Counted from the stretch's first letter, positions 1 to 9,739 are shown. The stretch is 64,000 bases of DNA from Desulfurobacterium atlanticum (GCF_900188395.1 NZ_FZOB01000004.1:78414-142413), one strand, 5' to 3'. Numbers and translations are program-made. The notes: generated by a model from the letters alone, not told the origin.

Positions 1-222
1 CATTATGATGTCACACACCTTCTCCACATCTTCATCCCTTACAACAATCATAATCAGAAGCTTTGGAAGTTCATCGTAAACCATACCTTCTGCCACAAGT
101 CCTTTCTGCTTTCCCCTTCCATGAACAGGAATCTTTGTTGCTGCTGCAAAACCTGCCGCCTCAAGGGCAAACATTACGTCATTCTCTTTCTCCCTTCTGA
201 TAATAGCCTTCACCATCTTCAT
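1..222 (-). CDS. nifI1: NifI1, PII-like nitrogenase regulator (partial, C-terminus outside window)
   Basis: This is the N-terminal 74 codons of a GlnB/PII-family protein, cut off by the window edge. The start MKMVKAIIRREK and the T-loop-region stretch KIPVHGRGKQKG match the NifI1 subgroup rather than general GlnB. NifI1 acts with NifI2 and binds the MoFe protein to switch nitrogenase off after translation when fixed nitrogen or energy status changes. A GAGGAGG ribosome site ends 8 nt before the ATG. It lies 26 bp downstream of the nifX-like gene and is probably the next gene of the nif operon. In methanogens and many clostridia nifI1-nifI2 sit between nifH and nifD, so this position is less usual. 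nifI2 is expected just beyond the window edge but is not visible. Confidence 0.85.
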   Translation of the reverse strand, partial: MKMVKAIIRREKENDVMFALEAAGFAAATKIPVHGRGKQKGLVAEGMVYDELPKLLIMIVVRDEDVEKVCDIIM

Positions 223-248
223 CCTCTTTACCTCCTCATCTTTATTTG

Positions 249-629
249 TCAAAGTGTGTTAAGCTCTTCTTCCTCAAGAATTTTCTTTATCATCGGCGGG
301 GGATTTGTCCTGAGATGTTCAATCAGTTCCTCAAGCATCTCCCCTATCTCCCTTTCATGCCTCATCCAGACGGTAAAAATACCTCTGTTTAAAAGCCTCG
401 CTTTTGAGGTTCTTGGAATGTGAGAACAGAAAACCATCTTGCAATCTGAAATCGCATCTATCCTTACATCTATCTCGTCAGAATCAAGCACAACTTTCAC
501 CTGTTCAGGCTCCCTAACCTCAACAAATTTCACTCCTTTAAGGGTTATATCGTAAATCATGAAATACTTTGATTTATTAAAATTTCCATCAACAAACTCC
601 ATCGTTTTGGTGCAAAGAGCTATCCTCAT
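249..629 (-). CDS. NifX/NafY-family FeMo-cofactor carrier-like protein
   Basis: This 126-residue protein starts MRIALCTKTMEFVDGNFNKS and has the alpha/beta dinitrogenase iron-molybdenum-cofactor domain of NifX, NafY and the NifB C-terminus. Such proteins bind FeMo-co precursors and shuttle them between NifB, NifEN and apo-NifDK. The start codon overlaps the nifN stop by 4 nt (ATGA), so it is translationally coupled to nifN, the usual place for nifX. The C-terminal 35 residues are charged and helical and lie outside the core domain. I call it NifX-like rather than nifX because two such genes flank nifN here and the family is hard to split by eye. Confidence 0.75.
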   Translation of the reverse strand: MRIALCTKTMEFVDGNFNKSKYFMIYDITLKGVKFVEVREPEQVKVVLDSDEIDVRIDAISDCKMVFCSHIPRTSKARLLNRGIFTVWMRHEREIGEMLEELIEHLRTNPPPMIKKILEEEELNTL

Positions 630-1957
630 GGCCTCCCCCCTTTAACAACAAAAGGTTTTTCTATGTAGCGAGAAAGCATTTCGTTTGAAATTTCAAAAAG
701 AAAATCGGTAATACCCCGATAACAAACTTTTCTTTTTTGCGAATACCCAACTCTGTCGTAAACAGGAAAATCAACCCTTATAAGAGGAATTCCTGACTTC
801 TCCTCAACAAGATGAAGATGGCTGGAACCAAAAATTATGTGAGGATTTTCCTCCATACATAGATTTTCAAAATCTTCCATATCTCCAACAACGACCTTAT
901 CAGCCGGCACTTCTGAAAGCTCATCTCCATACTCTGAAGAAACTGCAGCTACAACTTTACCTCCCACAGAGTGTAAGAAATCGGAAATCTGATAAACAAC
1001 TTCTGGAATACCTGCAACGCCGAACCTTTTACAGTTAAGATAAAAATGGGTATCTGCAAGAGCATCCTGCATAATCTCCCTGTCCCGTTTTATAGTTTCA
1101 GGAATAAATCCTTTTATGAGATAAAGAAGCTCTGCAAGTCTATCCACCTCTCTGAAATTTGAAAGGGAGGGAAAATGCTCAAAAGGAATCCCACATTTTT
1201 CTTTTAAAAGTTTTGCTGAAGTGATTGTGGAAGTTCCAACAGCTATTGTAAGAAAAGCACTACCAGCCCTTTCAAGCTCTTTTAGAGAAACTCCACCGAT
1301 AGTATAGGGATAGTAAATGCCCTGATACATCTTTCCTATCAAGGAATCTGCTAAATCCGGTATCACAATAACATCAAAACCAAAAGATGAGATAAATCTC
1401 TTTATCTCATCAATATCTCCCGGTGTTAAGGAAGCACCACAAAGCAGTGTTATAAGATTTGGATCTTTCCTTTCAACGGGTTTAACAAAGTTATCTATTA
1501 TGGCGTAAAGAGCTTTCTCAAATCCAAACTGAAGGCCTCCTTCAAAATCTGGAGTTGAAATGAAAAAAACAGGGAAAGATGCAAACTCTGGATTTTCAAG
1601 TTTAAACTCTTTTAATGAAGCTTCTACATCATCGCCGCGGCACTCAACCATTCCGGAAGTTAAAACAGCAATTATTTCAGGAACGGGATTACTATTCAAA
1701 AGATTCTTGATAGAAGCTTTCACAGTATCTGTTCCAAACACAACTTCAGTTTCCTGAAGGGCTGTATTTGTTATGGGAACAGGCTCTTTAAAGTGCTCTA
1801 TCAGTATGGTTTTAGGATACGCAGAGCACCCTTGCGCTCCGTGAACAACAACCATAACGCCTTTAAGTCCGTAACAGCAGATAGCAGCACCTATGGAAGG
1901 GCTCTTTTTAAGAGAATTGACACTAACAGGTTTATCACTAAAAACCACCTCTGCCAT
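626..1957 (-). CDS. nifN: NifN, FeMo-cofactor scaffold beta subunit
   Basis: NifN pairs with NifE to form the NifEN scaffold, on which the NifB-derived iron-sulfur core receives molybdenum and homocitrate. The sequence (443 aa) has the nitrogenase component 1 fold. N-terminal cysteines sit in AAICCYG and HGAQGCSAYP, followed by the family segment ALQETEVVFG. I chose the ATG at 1957, which overlaps the upstream stop as TGATG, instead of a start 9 codons earlier that would run deeper into the previous gene. It is embedded in the nif operon between the two NifX-like genes. It lacks the insertions of VnfN or AnfN-type proteins as far as can be judged by eye. Confidence 0.9.
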   Translation of the reverse strand: MAEVVFSDKPVSVNSLKKSPSIGAAICCYGLKGVMVVVHGAQGCSAYPKTILIEHFKEPVPITNTALQETEVVFGTDTVKASIKNLLNSNPVPEIIAVLTSGMVECRGDDVEASLKEFKLENPEFASFPVFFISTPDFEGGLQFGFEKALYAIIDNFVKPVERKDPNLITLLCGASLTPGDIDEIKRFISSFGFDVIVIPDLADSLIGKMYQGIYYPYTIGGVSLKELERAGSAFLTIAVGTSTITSAKLLKEKCGIPFEHFPSLSNFREVDRLAELLYLIKGFIPETIKRDREIMQDALADTHFYLNCKRFGVAGIPEVVYQISDFLHSVGGKVVAAVSSEYGDELSEVPADKVVVGDMEDFENLCMEENPHIIFGSSHLHLVEEKSGIPLIRVDFPVYDRVGYSQKRKVCYRGITDFLFEISNEMLSRYIEKPFVVKGGRP

Positions 1958-2343
1958 CACTTCTCTCCCCAGACAGATATACACTCAGAAGTTCCGCAAT
2001 CGTGCGGTTCTGCCTCTTTCAGTTCTCCGTTCATAAACTTTTCAAGGGCTTCCCCTACTGTTTGAACTCCTTTAACCTCATAAGGAGTAATTCCAAGGGA
2101 CTTCATATAGTTAAATCCTGCAGTGGCAACATGATCAACAAGAACAGCATTAACCCCCTCTTTTGCAAGATGTTCTATCCTTTCCCTTCCTTTTACTTTT
2201 TCAACTTCACAGGGAGAGTAAAATATGACTGTAACTTTTCTTTTCTCCTGTGTATCAAAAATCAGATAACACGGTGCAAGCCCAAACTTATCAAAAAACT
2301 GCGACTTAAGGGTTTCCCATTTTGAAGGAACTGCCACCTTCAT
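1957..2343 (-). CDS. Small NifX/MTH1175-like FeMo-cofactor domain protein between nifE and nifN
   Basis: This 128-residue protein has the dinitrogenase FeMo-cofactor biosynthesis fold: a sensor-like N-terminal strand, the helix ERIEHLAKEGVNAVLVDHV, and a central glycine-rich turn. It resembles stand-alone MTH1175-type proteins. A short tail HDCGTSEC carries two cysteines and a histidine and could bind iron or a cluster. Its start overlaps nifE by 4 nt and its stop overlaps nifN (TGATG), so it is made in step with both NifEN subunits. A role as a cofactor carrier or NifEN chaperone is inference. A gene of this type inserted between nifE and nifN is not the textbook order. Confidence 0.7.
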   Translation of the reverse strand: MKVAVPSKWETLKSQFFDKFGLAPCYLIFDTQEKRKVTVIFYSPCEVEKVKGRERIEHLAKEGVNAVLVDHVATAGFNYMKSLGITPYEVKGVQTVGEALEKFMNGELKEAEPHDCGTSECISVWGEK

Positions 2344-3653
2344 CTTTCACCTCCGTTTAAATAGAAAGGTTTCTCTTTTAGATACCTCCACACAGGAGAC
2401 GTTATTGTTATCTCAAGCTGCCTTCCAAACTCTATAAGTCCATCATAACCGGCGTAAGCGTAAAACCGCTCCTGGTTTATATGGAGGTAGGGGATTTTTG
2501 ATTTAAGTGAGGGGTACATATTTCTACCGCCTGCTATAAGAACATCCGCTCCAAACTCAAAGCACAATTCATGCAGTTTTCTCGCACCTATCTGGCCAAC
2601 AAGTCTTTCCTTTCCTATAAGCTTTTTTATCTTTTCCCTCTCTTCTGCAGTGCTTTTTCTCCCGCTGCTTAAAACAACCTCAATACCAAAATCCCTTAAA
2701 AGCTCTATTCCTGACCAGCTTTTGTGTCCCCCTGTATAAAGAACAGCTCTTTTTCCTTTTAAAACAGTCTTTAATCTTTCAAACTCCGGTTTTATCCTTT
2801 CGTTTTCCTCTTCAATAACTTTTTCAACCTTTTCCGATAATTTTTCACTTTTAAAAGCTTTTGCTATTTTTCTTAGTGAGTTTTCTATAGGTGTTTTTCC
2901 GTAAAATGAAACCTGAACGAAGGGAATTCCGTATCTTTCTTCCATATATTCTGCAAGGTTAATCATCGCCTGAGAACAGAAAACAACATTCAATTTTGCC
3001 CTGTGAGCGGTTGCAATCTCATCCATTCTCCCATCACCTGTAATGGTTGAAAGCACCCTTATCCCGCACTTTTTAAACAGCGGAAGAATATTAAAAAGGT
3101 CACCGGCTACGTTAAATTCTCCTATCAGGTTAATATCAAAGGGAGTTGTATAGTCTGGCTCCTTCTTTCCTATCACATAATCAAAAAGAACTTTTGCTGC
3201 AATTCTTGTGCCTAAATTTTTTGCACCTATAAAGCCTGGAGAATCAACGGGAATAACCGGTATTCCAAGTTCTTTTGATTTTCTATTACATAAATCAAAA
3301 ATGTTCTCCCCTGTCATTGCGGGAATACAGGTGTTATAAACAAAAATACCTTTCGGTTTATAGTTTTTAAAAATGTATTCAATCCCCCTTTCAAGCTTTT
3401 CAAGGCTACCAAAAACTATCTCTTCATTTGTAAGATCAGTTGAAAAAGCATTTATATAAAGGTCACTGCCTGAACTTTTTGATTTTCTTCCCTCAAAACC
3501 GTTTACCGCACACCCTATAGCTCCATGGAAAAGGTGAGCCGCATCTGTTATTGGAACAAGCGTTATCTTCGCTCCGTCAAAAGCACACCCACCAGCGGCC
3601 TTTCCAGGAACAGGTTTTTTTGAAAGAACTTTCATTCCTACCTTTTCTCTCAT
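2340..3653 (-). CDS. nifE: NifE, FeMo-cofactor scaffold alpha subunit
   Basis: NifE is the alpha partner of NifN in FeMo-co assembly. Family segments visible include KAAGGCAFDGA, HGAIGCAVNGFEGR, VYNTCIPAMTGENI, GEFNVAGD and the NVVFCSQAMINLAEYMEERYG block that corresponds to the cofactor-binding region of NifD. I used the ATG at 3653, which has a GGGGAT ribosome site 6 nt upstream. A GTG four codons earlier has none, and a third possible ATG lies at 3635. The gene is 37 bp downstream of nifK, a gap that holds a small GC hairpin. NifE does not carry the terminal catalytic site itself, so the key reaction is cofactor maturation. Confidence 0.92.
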   Translation of the reverse strand: MREKVGMKVLSKKPVPGKAAGGCAFDGAKITLVPITDAAHLFHGAIGCAVNGFEGRKSKSSGSDLYINAFSTDLTNEEIVFGSLEKLERGIEYIFKNYKPKGIFVYNTCIPAMTGENIFDLCNRKSKELGIPVIPVDSPGFIGAKNLGTRIAAKVLFDYVIGKKEPDYTTPFDINLIGEFNVAGDLFNILPLFKKCGIRVLSTITGDGRMDEIATAHRAKLNVVFCSQAMINLAEYMEERYGIPFVQVSFYGKTPIENSLRKIAKAFKSEKLSEKVEKVIEEENERIKPEFERLKTVLKGKRAVLYTGGHKSWSGIELLRDFGIEVVLSSGRKSTAEEREKIKKLIGKERLVGQIGARKLHELCFEFGADVLIAGGRNMYPSLKSKIPYLHINQERFYAYAGYDGLIEFGRQLEITITSPVWRYLKEKPFYLNGGER

Positions 3654-3684
3654 CTTTATCCCCACTTAAGCATTAAAGAGATAA

Positions 3685-3698
3685 GGGGCAAAAGCCCC
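3685..3698 (-). promoter_or_regulatory. GC hairpin between nifK and nifE
   Basis: GGGGC and GCCCC arms flank an AAAA loop directly after the nifK stop. No T-run follows on the minus strand, so it is more likely an mRNA-stabilising or partial attenuation element than a terminator. It could set the ratio of NifDK to NifEN. Confidence 0.45.
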
Positions 3699-3702
3699 CG
3701 AA

Positions 3703-5244
3703 TTATCTAAGTTTGTCAAAATTCACTTCAGGACAGATTCTGTCAAAATGGTCAAGAAGGGCATTGCCTATGAAAGTCACAAGATTGATGACCCCCTCAT
3801 ACCCCATTATCGGATAGCGGTGAAGATTGAATCTGTCCATTATAGGAAGCCCTATTCTTACAAGGGGAAGGTCAAACTCCCGTGCATAATACTTAAGATC
3901 ACACGGCCCTATGAGAATATCCGGCTTCTCCTCATACATGAGAGAACGAAGTTGCCACAAATCCATTCCTGCATAAGCCTTACATCCTTTTCCAAATTCG
4001 GAGGAATCAAGAAGCGCCTGCATCTCTTTCTGCCACTTTTTGGTTCCGTTTGTGGAAACCACATAGTAAGGTTTAGCACCCATCTCAAGCAAGAACTTTG
4101 AAACACCGTAAACTATATCAGGGTCTCCAACCACAGCAGCTTTAACTCCGTGAAATCTCTGATAAGCATCTGTCATAGCATCAAGAGCTATTCCTCTCAT
4201 CTCTTCTATTTCTGGCGGAATCTCCTTCCCTGTCATCTCAGAAACAGTCATAATAAACTTATCTGTAAACTCAACTCCTATAGGCATCTCCATAGCCTGT
4301 AAAGGTTGCTTCCACTTGTTCTTTATAAGCTTTGCGGTTTTCTTAAGGGAAAATTTCCCGATAATCACTGAACCCTTATTGTTAACAGCGTTTTTTACCT
4401 CTTCAAGAGGAGTTCCACCAGGATACATCTCAAACTTACCGAGGGGATAATCAAACGTCCTTGACCAGTCCGGAACAAACGTATAATCAACCCCCATTGT
4501 GTTAAGGAGCTTTTTAACTTCCTTTATATTGGCAGTGTAAGGGTCAAATCCTGGAATCACATTTATCTTTTCGGTTTTTTCCTCTTTCGGTTCGGCAAGC
4601 TGCTCAAGGATAGCCCTTACCATACTGTCGTAACCTTCAACATGGGAACCAACAAAAGATGGAGTGTTTGCATAAGTGATGGGAAAATCTTCAGGAATGG
4701 AACCTTTCTGTTTTGCTCTGTTTATAAAAGCCTTAAGATCATCTCCGATAACCTCCGCCATACAGCTTGTAAAAACGGCTATATGCTTTGGTTTATAAAG
4801 AGTGTAAGCGTTCTGCAATCCCTCAACTATGTTTGAAAGCCCGCCAAATACCGCCGCATCCTCGGTCATAGAGGAAGCAGCTTCCATAACAGGTTCTCTG
4901 AAATGCCTTGTAAACTCAAAACGGAAGTAGGAAGCGCACCCTTGCGAACCGTGACAGTAAGGAAGTGTTCCTTCTATACCAAGAGCAGCAAGAAGGGCAC
5001 CAAGAGGCTGGCACGCCATTTCAGGGTCTATTTTTATCGCTTCCCTTGAAAGGTTTTTCTCCTTATACTCTTTACTTTTTGTGTATTCCCACACCTCTTC
5101 AAGTGAACTAAATCTTTCAGGCAGTTCCCACCACGGCTTATCTCCAAGCTCTTCCATAGTAGTGTTATACGACCACATATCGTATATGGAAATCTCCTCA
5201 GGGACACTGTATGAATCAATACCATTTCTCTTTTTTTCAGCCAT
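3703..5244 (-). CDS. nifK: NifK, nitrogenase MoFe protein beta subunit
   Basis: This is the beta subunit of the dinitrogenase alpha2beta2 complex, sharing the P-cluster with NifD. The 513-residue protein shows MACQPLGALLAALG, LPYCHGSQGCASYFR (P-cluster cysteine) and FTSCMAEVIGDD (P-cluster cysteine), then the conserved PSFVGSHVEGYDSM and the C-terminal MGYEGVINL region. The ATG at 5244 follows a GGAGGT site with good spacing, 2 bp after the nifD stop. The longer frame adds an unlikely MEERDGGVE leader that is really the ribosome site and the nifD tail. Length and sequence are those of a Mo-type NifK. Confidence 0.95.
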   Translation of the reverse strand: MAEKKRNGIDSYSVPEEISIYDMWSYNTTMEELGDKPWWELPERFSSLEEVWEYTKSKEYKEKNLSREAIKIDPEMACQPLGALLAALGIEGTLPYCHGSQGCASYFRFEFTRHFREPVMEAASSMTEDAAVFGGLSNIVEGLQNAYTLYKPKHIAVFTSCMAEVIGDDLKAFINRAKQKGSIPEDFPITYANTPSFVGSHVEGYDSMVRAILEQLAEPKEEKTEKINVIPGFDPYTANIKEVKKLLNTMGVDYTFVPDWSRTFDYPLGKFEMYPGGTPLEEVKNAVNNKGSVIIGKFSLKKTAKLIKNKWKQPLQAMEMPIGVEFTDKFIMTVSEMTGKEIPPEIEEMRGIALDAMTDAYQRFHGVKAAVVGDPDIVYGVSKFLLEMGAKPYYVVSTNGTKKWQKEMQALLDSSEFGKGCKAYAGMDLWQLRSLMYEEKPDILIGPCDLKYYAREFDLPLVRIGLPIMDRFNLHRYPIMGYEGVINLVTFIGNALLDHFDRICPEVNFDKLR

Positions 5245-5246
5245 CT

Positions 5247-6716
5247 CTACACCTCCATCTCTTTCTTCCATGGTGCTTTCACATACTTCCAGGGAGCACC
5301 GTTAACAGCCATATCCATATCCCTCGCAAGCCTTAAAAATCCAAGAATTCCGTGGTAAGGTCCCGAGTAATCCCAAGAGTGCATCTGACGGAACGGAATC
5401 CCCATCTTCTGGAACACATACTTTTCTTTTACACCAGAACCGATAAGGTCAGGTTTTAAAGCCTCAACAAATCTATCAAGCTCATATTGGGTCACATCAT
5501 CATAGATAAGAGCACCCTCTCCAAGTTTCGGATAGGTTTTCTCATAATCATCATCGTGAGCAAACTCATAACCTGTTCCGATAACAACCATACCAAGGTC
5601 TTTTTCAAGAGCTTCGGCAACGTGCCTTGGACGAAGCCCTCCCACATAAAGCATCACTTTTTTTCCTTCAAGACGCGGTCTATACTCTGCTTTAACCTTT
5701 TCAACAAACGGAGTCCATTTTTCTATAAACTTTTCAACATTCTCCTTAATTTTGTCATCAAAGAAATTTGCTATATCTCTTAAACTCTCAAAAGTATCTG
5801 TCGCTCCTATAAAGTTTGATTCGTAATAGGGTATTCCGTACTTCTTCTCCATACTTTTTGCAAAATACTGGGTTGACCTTGCACAGTGAACAATAGTCAA
5901 CTTGGCATACTTTGCCTTAGGCCAATCCCAAACATTTGGATCGGTAGGAAAACGGGCAACGACCCTGAGTCCTATAGCCTTAAATATCTTTAAAACCTCC
6001 CAGCCATCACCACCGATGTTGTAATCACCTATATAGACAACATCGTAAGGACCCGGCTCCCAGTCAGGGTCTAAATCTTTTGGTTCATATCTTTCAACTA
6101 TCCAGTCCCTCCACATATCGTTTGCTATATGGTGACCGAGAGACTGAGATACTCCTCTGAATCCTTCACAGTTATAAGGAACTATCCACTTCCCGGTCTC
6201 TTTCTCTTTTTTCCTTGCAACACTTCCTATATCATCACCGATAAGACCTACAGGACATTCTGAAAGAACACTTGCTCCCTGAGCAAGAGGAAACATCTCA
6301 AAAAGCTCATCAAGAGCTTTATCAAGTTTTTTATCCCCGCCGTAAACAACATCCCTCTCCTGATAGAATGTTGTGAAATGAAACGTTACAAAGTTATTAA
6401 GTCCTCTTTTCCCTGTAGCGTAGTTCCTTCTGGTTGACCAGGAGTAGTGACCGCATCCAACAGGTCCGTGAGAAATAGGTATCATCCCTTTAATCTGACC
6501 TACAAGAACACCCTTACAACCTGCGTAAGTACATCCTCTTGAAGAGATAACACCTGGACGGCACTTTACATTTGATATAACTTTATTCTTACCTGACGGG
6601 TCGTTAACAGCTAAGTGCTTTGCTCTTTCTTTTCGTGCTTTTTCTGGATATGCACTTAAAGTATCTTCAATAAGCTTTGCGGCAAAGGTAGGGTCAAGAA
6701 CCTGCCTCTTCTCCAT
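5247..6716 (-). CDS. nifD: NifD, nitrogenase MoFe protein alpha subunit
   Basis: NifD carries the FeMo-cofactor. Expected ligands are present: the cofactor cysteine in IVHCARSTQY, the cofactor histidine in RQMHSWDYSGPYHG, and P-cluster cysteines in SSRGCTYAG, GPVGCGHYSW and SECPVGLIGDD. The RGVSQSLGHH segment holds the conserved Gln and His beside the active site. No delta subunit gene lies between nifD and nifK, which together with the cofactor-synthesis set argues for Mo-nitrogenase rather than the V or Fe forms. Two adjacent ATGs exist. The inner one (6716) has a GGAGG site 6 nt upstream, the outer one only 3 nt, so I use 6716. Confidence 0.96.
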   Translation of the reverse strand: MEKRQVLDPTFAAKLIEDTLSAYPEKARKERAKHLAVNDPSGKNKVISNVKCRPGVISSRGCTYAGCKGVLVGQIKGMIPISHGPVGCGHYSWSTRRNYATGKRGLNNFVTFHFTTFYQERDVVYGGDKKLDKALDELFEMFPLAQGASVLSECPVGLIGDDIGSVARKKEKETGKWIVPYNCEGFRGVSQSLGHHIANDMWRDWIVERYEPKDLDPDWEPGPYDVVYIGDYNIGGDGWEVLKIFKAIGLRVVARFPTDPNVWDWPKAKYAKLTIVHCARSTQYFAKSMEKKYGIPYYESNFIGATDTFESLRDIANFFDDKIKENVEKFIEKWTPFVEKVKAEYRPRLEGKKVMLYVGGLRPRHVAEALEKDLGMVVIGTGYEFAHDDDYEKTYPKLGEGALIYDDVTQYELDRFVEALKPDLIGSGVKEKYVFQKMGIPFRQMHSWDYSGPYHGILGFLRLARDMDMAVNGAPWKYVKAPWKKEMEV

Positions 6717-6740
6717 CATTTACCTCCTCATCTTTATCAA

Positions 6741-6765
6741 GGGGGGTAGCCCAAGGGCTACTCCC
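6741..6765 (-). promoter_or_regulatory. Hairpin in the nifH-nifD intergenic region
   Basis: GTAGCCC and GGGCTAC pair across a 2-nt loop and extend into flanking G/C runs. The hairpin lies right behind the nifH stop, without a T-run. A stabilising or processing hairpin 3' of nifH is a known way to obtain more nifH than nifDK mRNA; that function is inferred here. Confidence 0.5.
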
Positions 6766-6768
6766 TGC

Positions 6769-7674
<906 letters not shown>

Positions 7675-7702
7675 TCAAATTTGTTTTCCTGTTTTTCTAA
7701 GT

Positions 7703-7719
7703 AGCAAACAGGATGCCAA
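7703..7719 (-). promoter_or_regulatory. Sigma-54 promoter of nifH
   Basis: On the minus strand the sequence reads TTGGCATCCTGTTTGCT. GG and GC are 12 bp apart, as in the -24/-12 consensus (TGGCAC-N5-TTGC). The predicted start site near 7692 leaves a leader of about 30 nt before nifH. Confidence 0.88.
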
Positions 7720-7757
7720 ATCTGGAAGGATTGAAAATCAAAGGAAATTAAAAGTTT

Positions 7758-7826
7758 TGTCTAACAAAAGACAAAATTTTGTAACATTTCTTACAATTTG
7801 AAAGAAACTCTGTAATATCCGCAACA
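7758..7826. promoter_or_regulatory. Three NifA-type upstream activator sites
   Basis: Three exact TGT-N10-ACA motifs lie at 7758-7773, 7780-7795 and 7811-7826. They are 22 and 31 bp apart, about two and three helical turns, so all would face the same side of the DNA. This is the recognised NifA upstream activator sequence. The nearest site is centred about 73 bp before the predicted start of nifH transcription. Confidence 0.8.
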
Positions 7827-8012
7827 GAAGACAAAGTTGACTTCACAATAAATTGAAAGTTCCCCATAGTTTAGAAAATCAGAACAAGCAGAGTCCAGAT
7901 AATTTCAAGTTTTTGGAAACAGTATCTAACTGTTAAAAAACTTTTATATCAGCAGGTTTTTTAAAGGTTTTCCAAAATGAGAAATTGACTTTAAAAACAT
8001 TTCAGGAAATTT
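7827..8012. other. modC-nifH intergenic remainder
   Basis: AT-rich sequence between the modC stop and the activator sites. I see no gene and no clear terminator for the nifB-mod operon, so some read-through into nifH is possible. Confidence 0.4.
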
Positions 8013-9071
8013 TTATGCAAAACCGTTATTCCCTTGCGTGAAAAAAATTATCTCCTTAGTAATTACGCCAAACCTATACTTCCCTCCCACCTTGAAAGCA
8101 TTTCTCTCAAATGCCCTTCTTGAAAATGTAGCATTAAAAATAACCCCTCCAGGCGTTTCAATAAGACAATCAACACTTACCCCCTTAACAATCACTCTTT
8201 TTATAAAAGCCTCAAAAGTATTCCCTTCACACATTCTTCCAGGACAAAAAGCATAAGACGGTATGGCAATCTCAATCTCCTCGGTAAATATCGGTTTATC
8301 AAGACCAATTCTTATATCTTTTAACTCCAAAACTGCCTTGCCATCGGAACTTTTAATAATCTTTGCCTTAAAAATATTCTTGATTCCCAAAATAGAGGCT
8401 ACTTCCTTAGAAATCGGCAATTTCAGAACACTATGAACTGGTCCTTTTTGTAAAACTTTCCCATTTTGATAAACAATTATACGGTCGGAAAGTGCTAAAA
8501 CCTCATCAATATCATGGGAAACAAGAACAATGGGAATTGAAAAAATCTCTTTTACCTTTAAAATCTCCTCATAGAGAGCCTCTTTAAGATTTCTATCAAG
8601 GGCTGAAAAAGGCTCATCAAGAAGCAGAATTTCAGGTTCATAAACAAGCGCCCGCGCAAGAGCAACTCTCTGTTTCTGACCACCTGAAAGAGTATCCGGT
8701 TTCCTATCTTCAAGACCATCAAGGTGAAAAAGCTTTATAAGTTTCTCAACTTTTCTCCTGTCCCTGTTACGCAGCGGAAAAGCTACATTCTCATAAACAG
8801 TAAGATGGGGAAAGAGTGCATAATTCTGGAACAGATAACCTACCTTTCTTTTCTGGGGAGAGAGATTAATCCCTGTTTCAGAATCAAAAAACACTTTATC
8901 GTTTACGACAATCTGCCCTTCATCCGGAGTTAAAAGACCTGCAATAATGCTTAAAGTCAAACTTTTTCCAGAACCGGAAGGAGCAAAAATCGCTGTTATA
9001 CCATCAGAAAGCTCAAAAGAAACATCTAGTGAAAAATCTTCCAGCTCCTTTTTAACGGATATAAAATTCAC
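8013..9071 (-). CDS. modC: ModC, molybdate ABC transporter ATPase
   Basis: This is the ATP-binding subunit of the molybdate importer. Walker A GSGKS in the segment FAPSGSGKSLTLS (around residues 29-41), signature LSGGQKQRVALARAL, Walker B LLLDEPFSALD and the H-loop VLVSHDIDE are all present. Residues about 225-352 form a C-terminal extension with an oxyanion-binding TOBE-like character, typical of ModC. The start overlaps modB by 4 nt. The gene closes the nifB-modABC operon and supplies molybdenum for the nitrogenase encoded just downstream. Confidence 0.92.
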   Translation of the reverse strand: MNFISVKKELEDFSLDVSFELSDGITAIFAPSGSGKSLTLSIIAGLLTPDEGQIVVNDKVFFDSETGINLSPQKRKVGYLFQNYALFPHLTVYENVAFPLRNRDRRKVEKLIKLFHLDGLEDRKPDTLSGGQKQRVALARALVYEPEILLLDEPFSALDRNLKEALYEEILKVKEIFSIPIVLVSHDIDEVLALSDRIIVYQNGKVLQKGPVHSVLKLPISKEVASILGIKNIFKAKIIKSSDGKAVLELKDIRIGLDKPIFTEEIEIAIPSYAFCPGRMCEGNTFEAFIKRVIVKGVSVDCLIETPGGVIFNATFSRRAFERNAFKVGGKYRFGVITKEIIFFTQGNNGFA

Positions 9072-9739
9072 TTCCCCTTCTCCGAAATTCTGTTAACAAG
9101 GAAAATGACTGAAATTGAAATTACAGCTGTCACAACTGTTAAAAAATTGGCCTTTCTAAACTCAGCAGAAGAGACCGCCGTATATATCTCAAGAGGAATA
9201 GTATTTGTTTTAAAGGGAATATTACCTGCTATCATAAGAGTTGCACCAAACTCTCCCATAGCCCTTGCAAAAGCAAGAATTAAACCTGAAAAAATTCCTC
9301 TTTTTGAAAGAGGAAGAACAACCTTAAAAAACGTTTCAATTCGCCCCTTGCCAAAAATGTAGGAAGCTTTTATAAAAGTTCTATCAACAGCGTCAAAAGC
9401 TGCCTTCGCACTTTTAAAAAAAAGGGGGAAGGAGGCAACAAAAGAAGCAAGAACTGCACCTTTCCAGTTAAAAATAAATGAAAGATTAAAAACTTTCTCT
9501 AAAACACTACCTAAAAAAGCGTTTCTTCCGAAAATAAGAAGCAGAATATATCCTGTAACTGTAGGAGGAAAAACAACCGGAAGCATCACAACAGAGTCTA
9601 AAAATGTTTTACCTGCAAAATTTTTTAAGGAAAATAGATACGCCAGCGGTAAACCTAAAATAAAAACAAAAATTGTTGAAACGAAAGCCACCTGAAGAGA
9701 AAGCTTTATGGAAAAAAGGGCTTCTTGATCAAGAACCAT
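9068..9739 (-). CDS. modB: ModB, molybdate ABC transporter permease
   Basis: The 223-residue inner-membrane permease has five to six hydrophobic segments and the transporter EAA motif region around FARAMGEFGATLMIAGNIP, which contacts ModC. The segment MLPVVFPPTVTGYILL is characteristic of ModB. The ATG at 9739 overlaps the modA stop (TGATG) and has a GGAGG site. A GTG one codon earlier is too close to that site. Confidence 0.93.
   Translation of the reverse strand: MVLDQEALFSIKLSLQVAFVSTIFVFILGLPLAYLFSLKNFAGKTFLDSVVMLPVVFPPTVTGYILLLIFGRNAFLGSVLEKVFNLSFIFNWKGAVLASFVASFPLFFKSAKAAFDAVDRTFIKASYIFGKGRIETFFKVVLPLSKRGIFSGLILAFARAMGEFGATLMIAGNIPFKTNTIPLEIYTAVSSAEFRKANFLTVVTAVISISVIFLVNRISEKGK

Noticed and set aside
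5247..6716. Alternative (vanadium or iron-only) nitrogenase
   Set aside because: There is no delta-subunit gene between nifD and nifK, and the full nifB/E/N/V and mod set plus NifD length fit Mo-nitrogenase.
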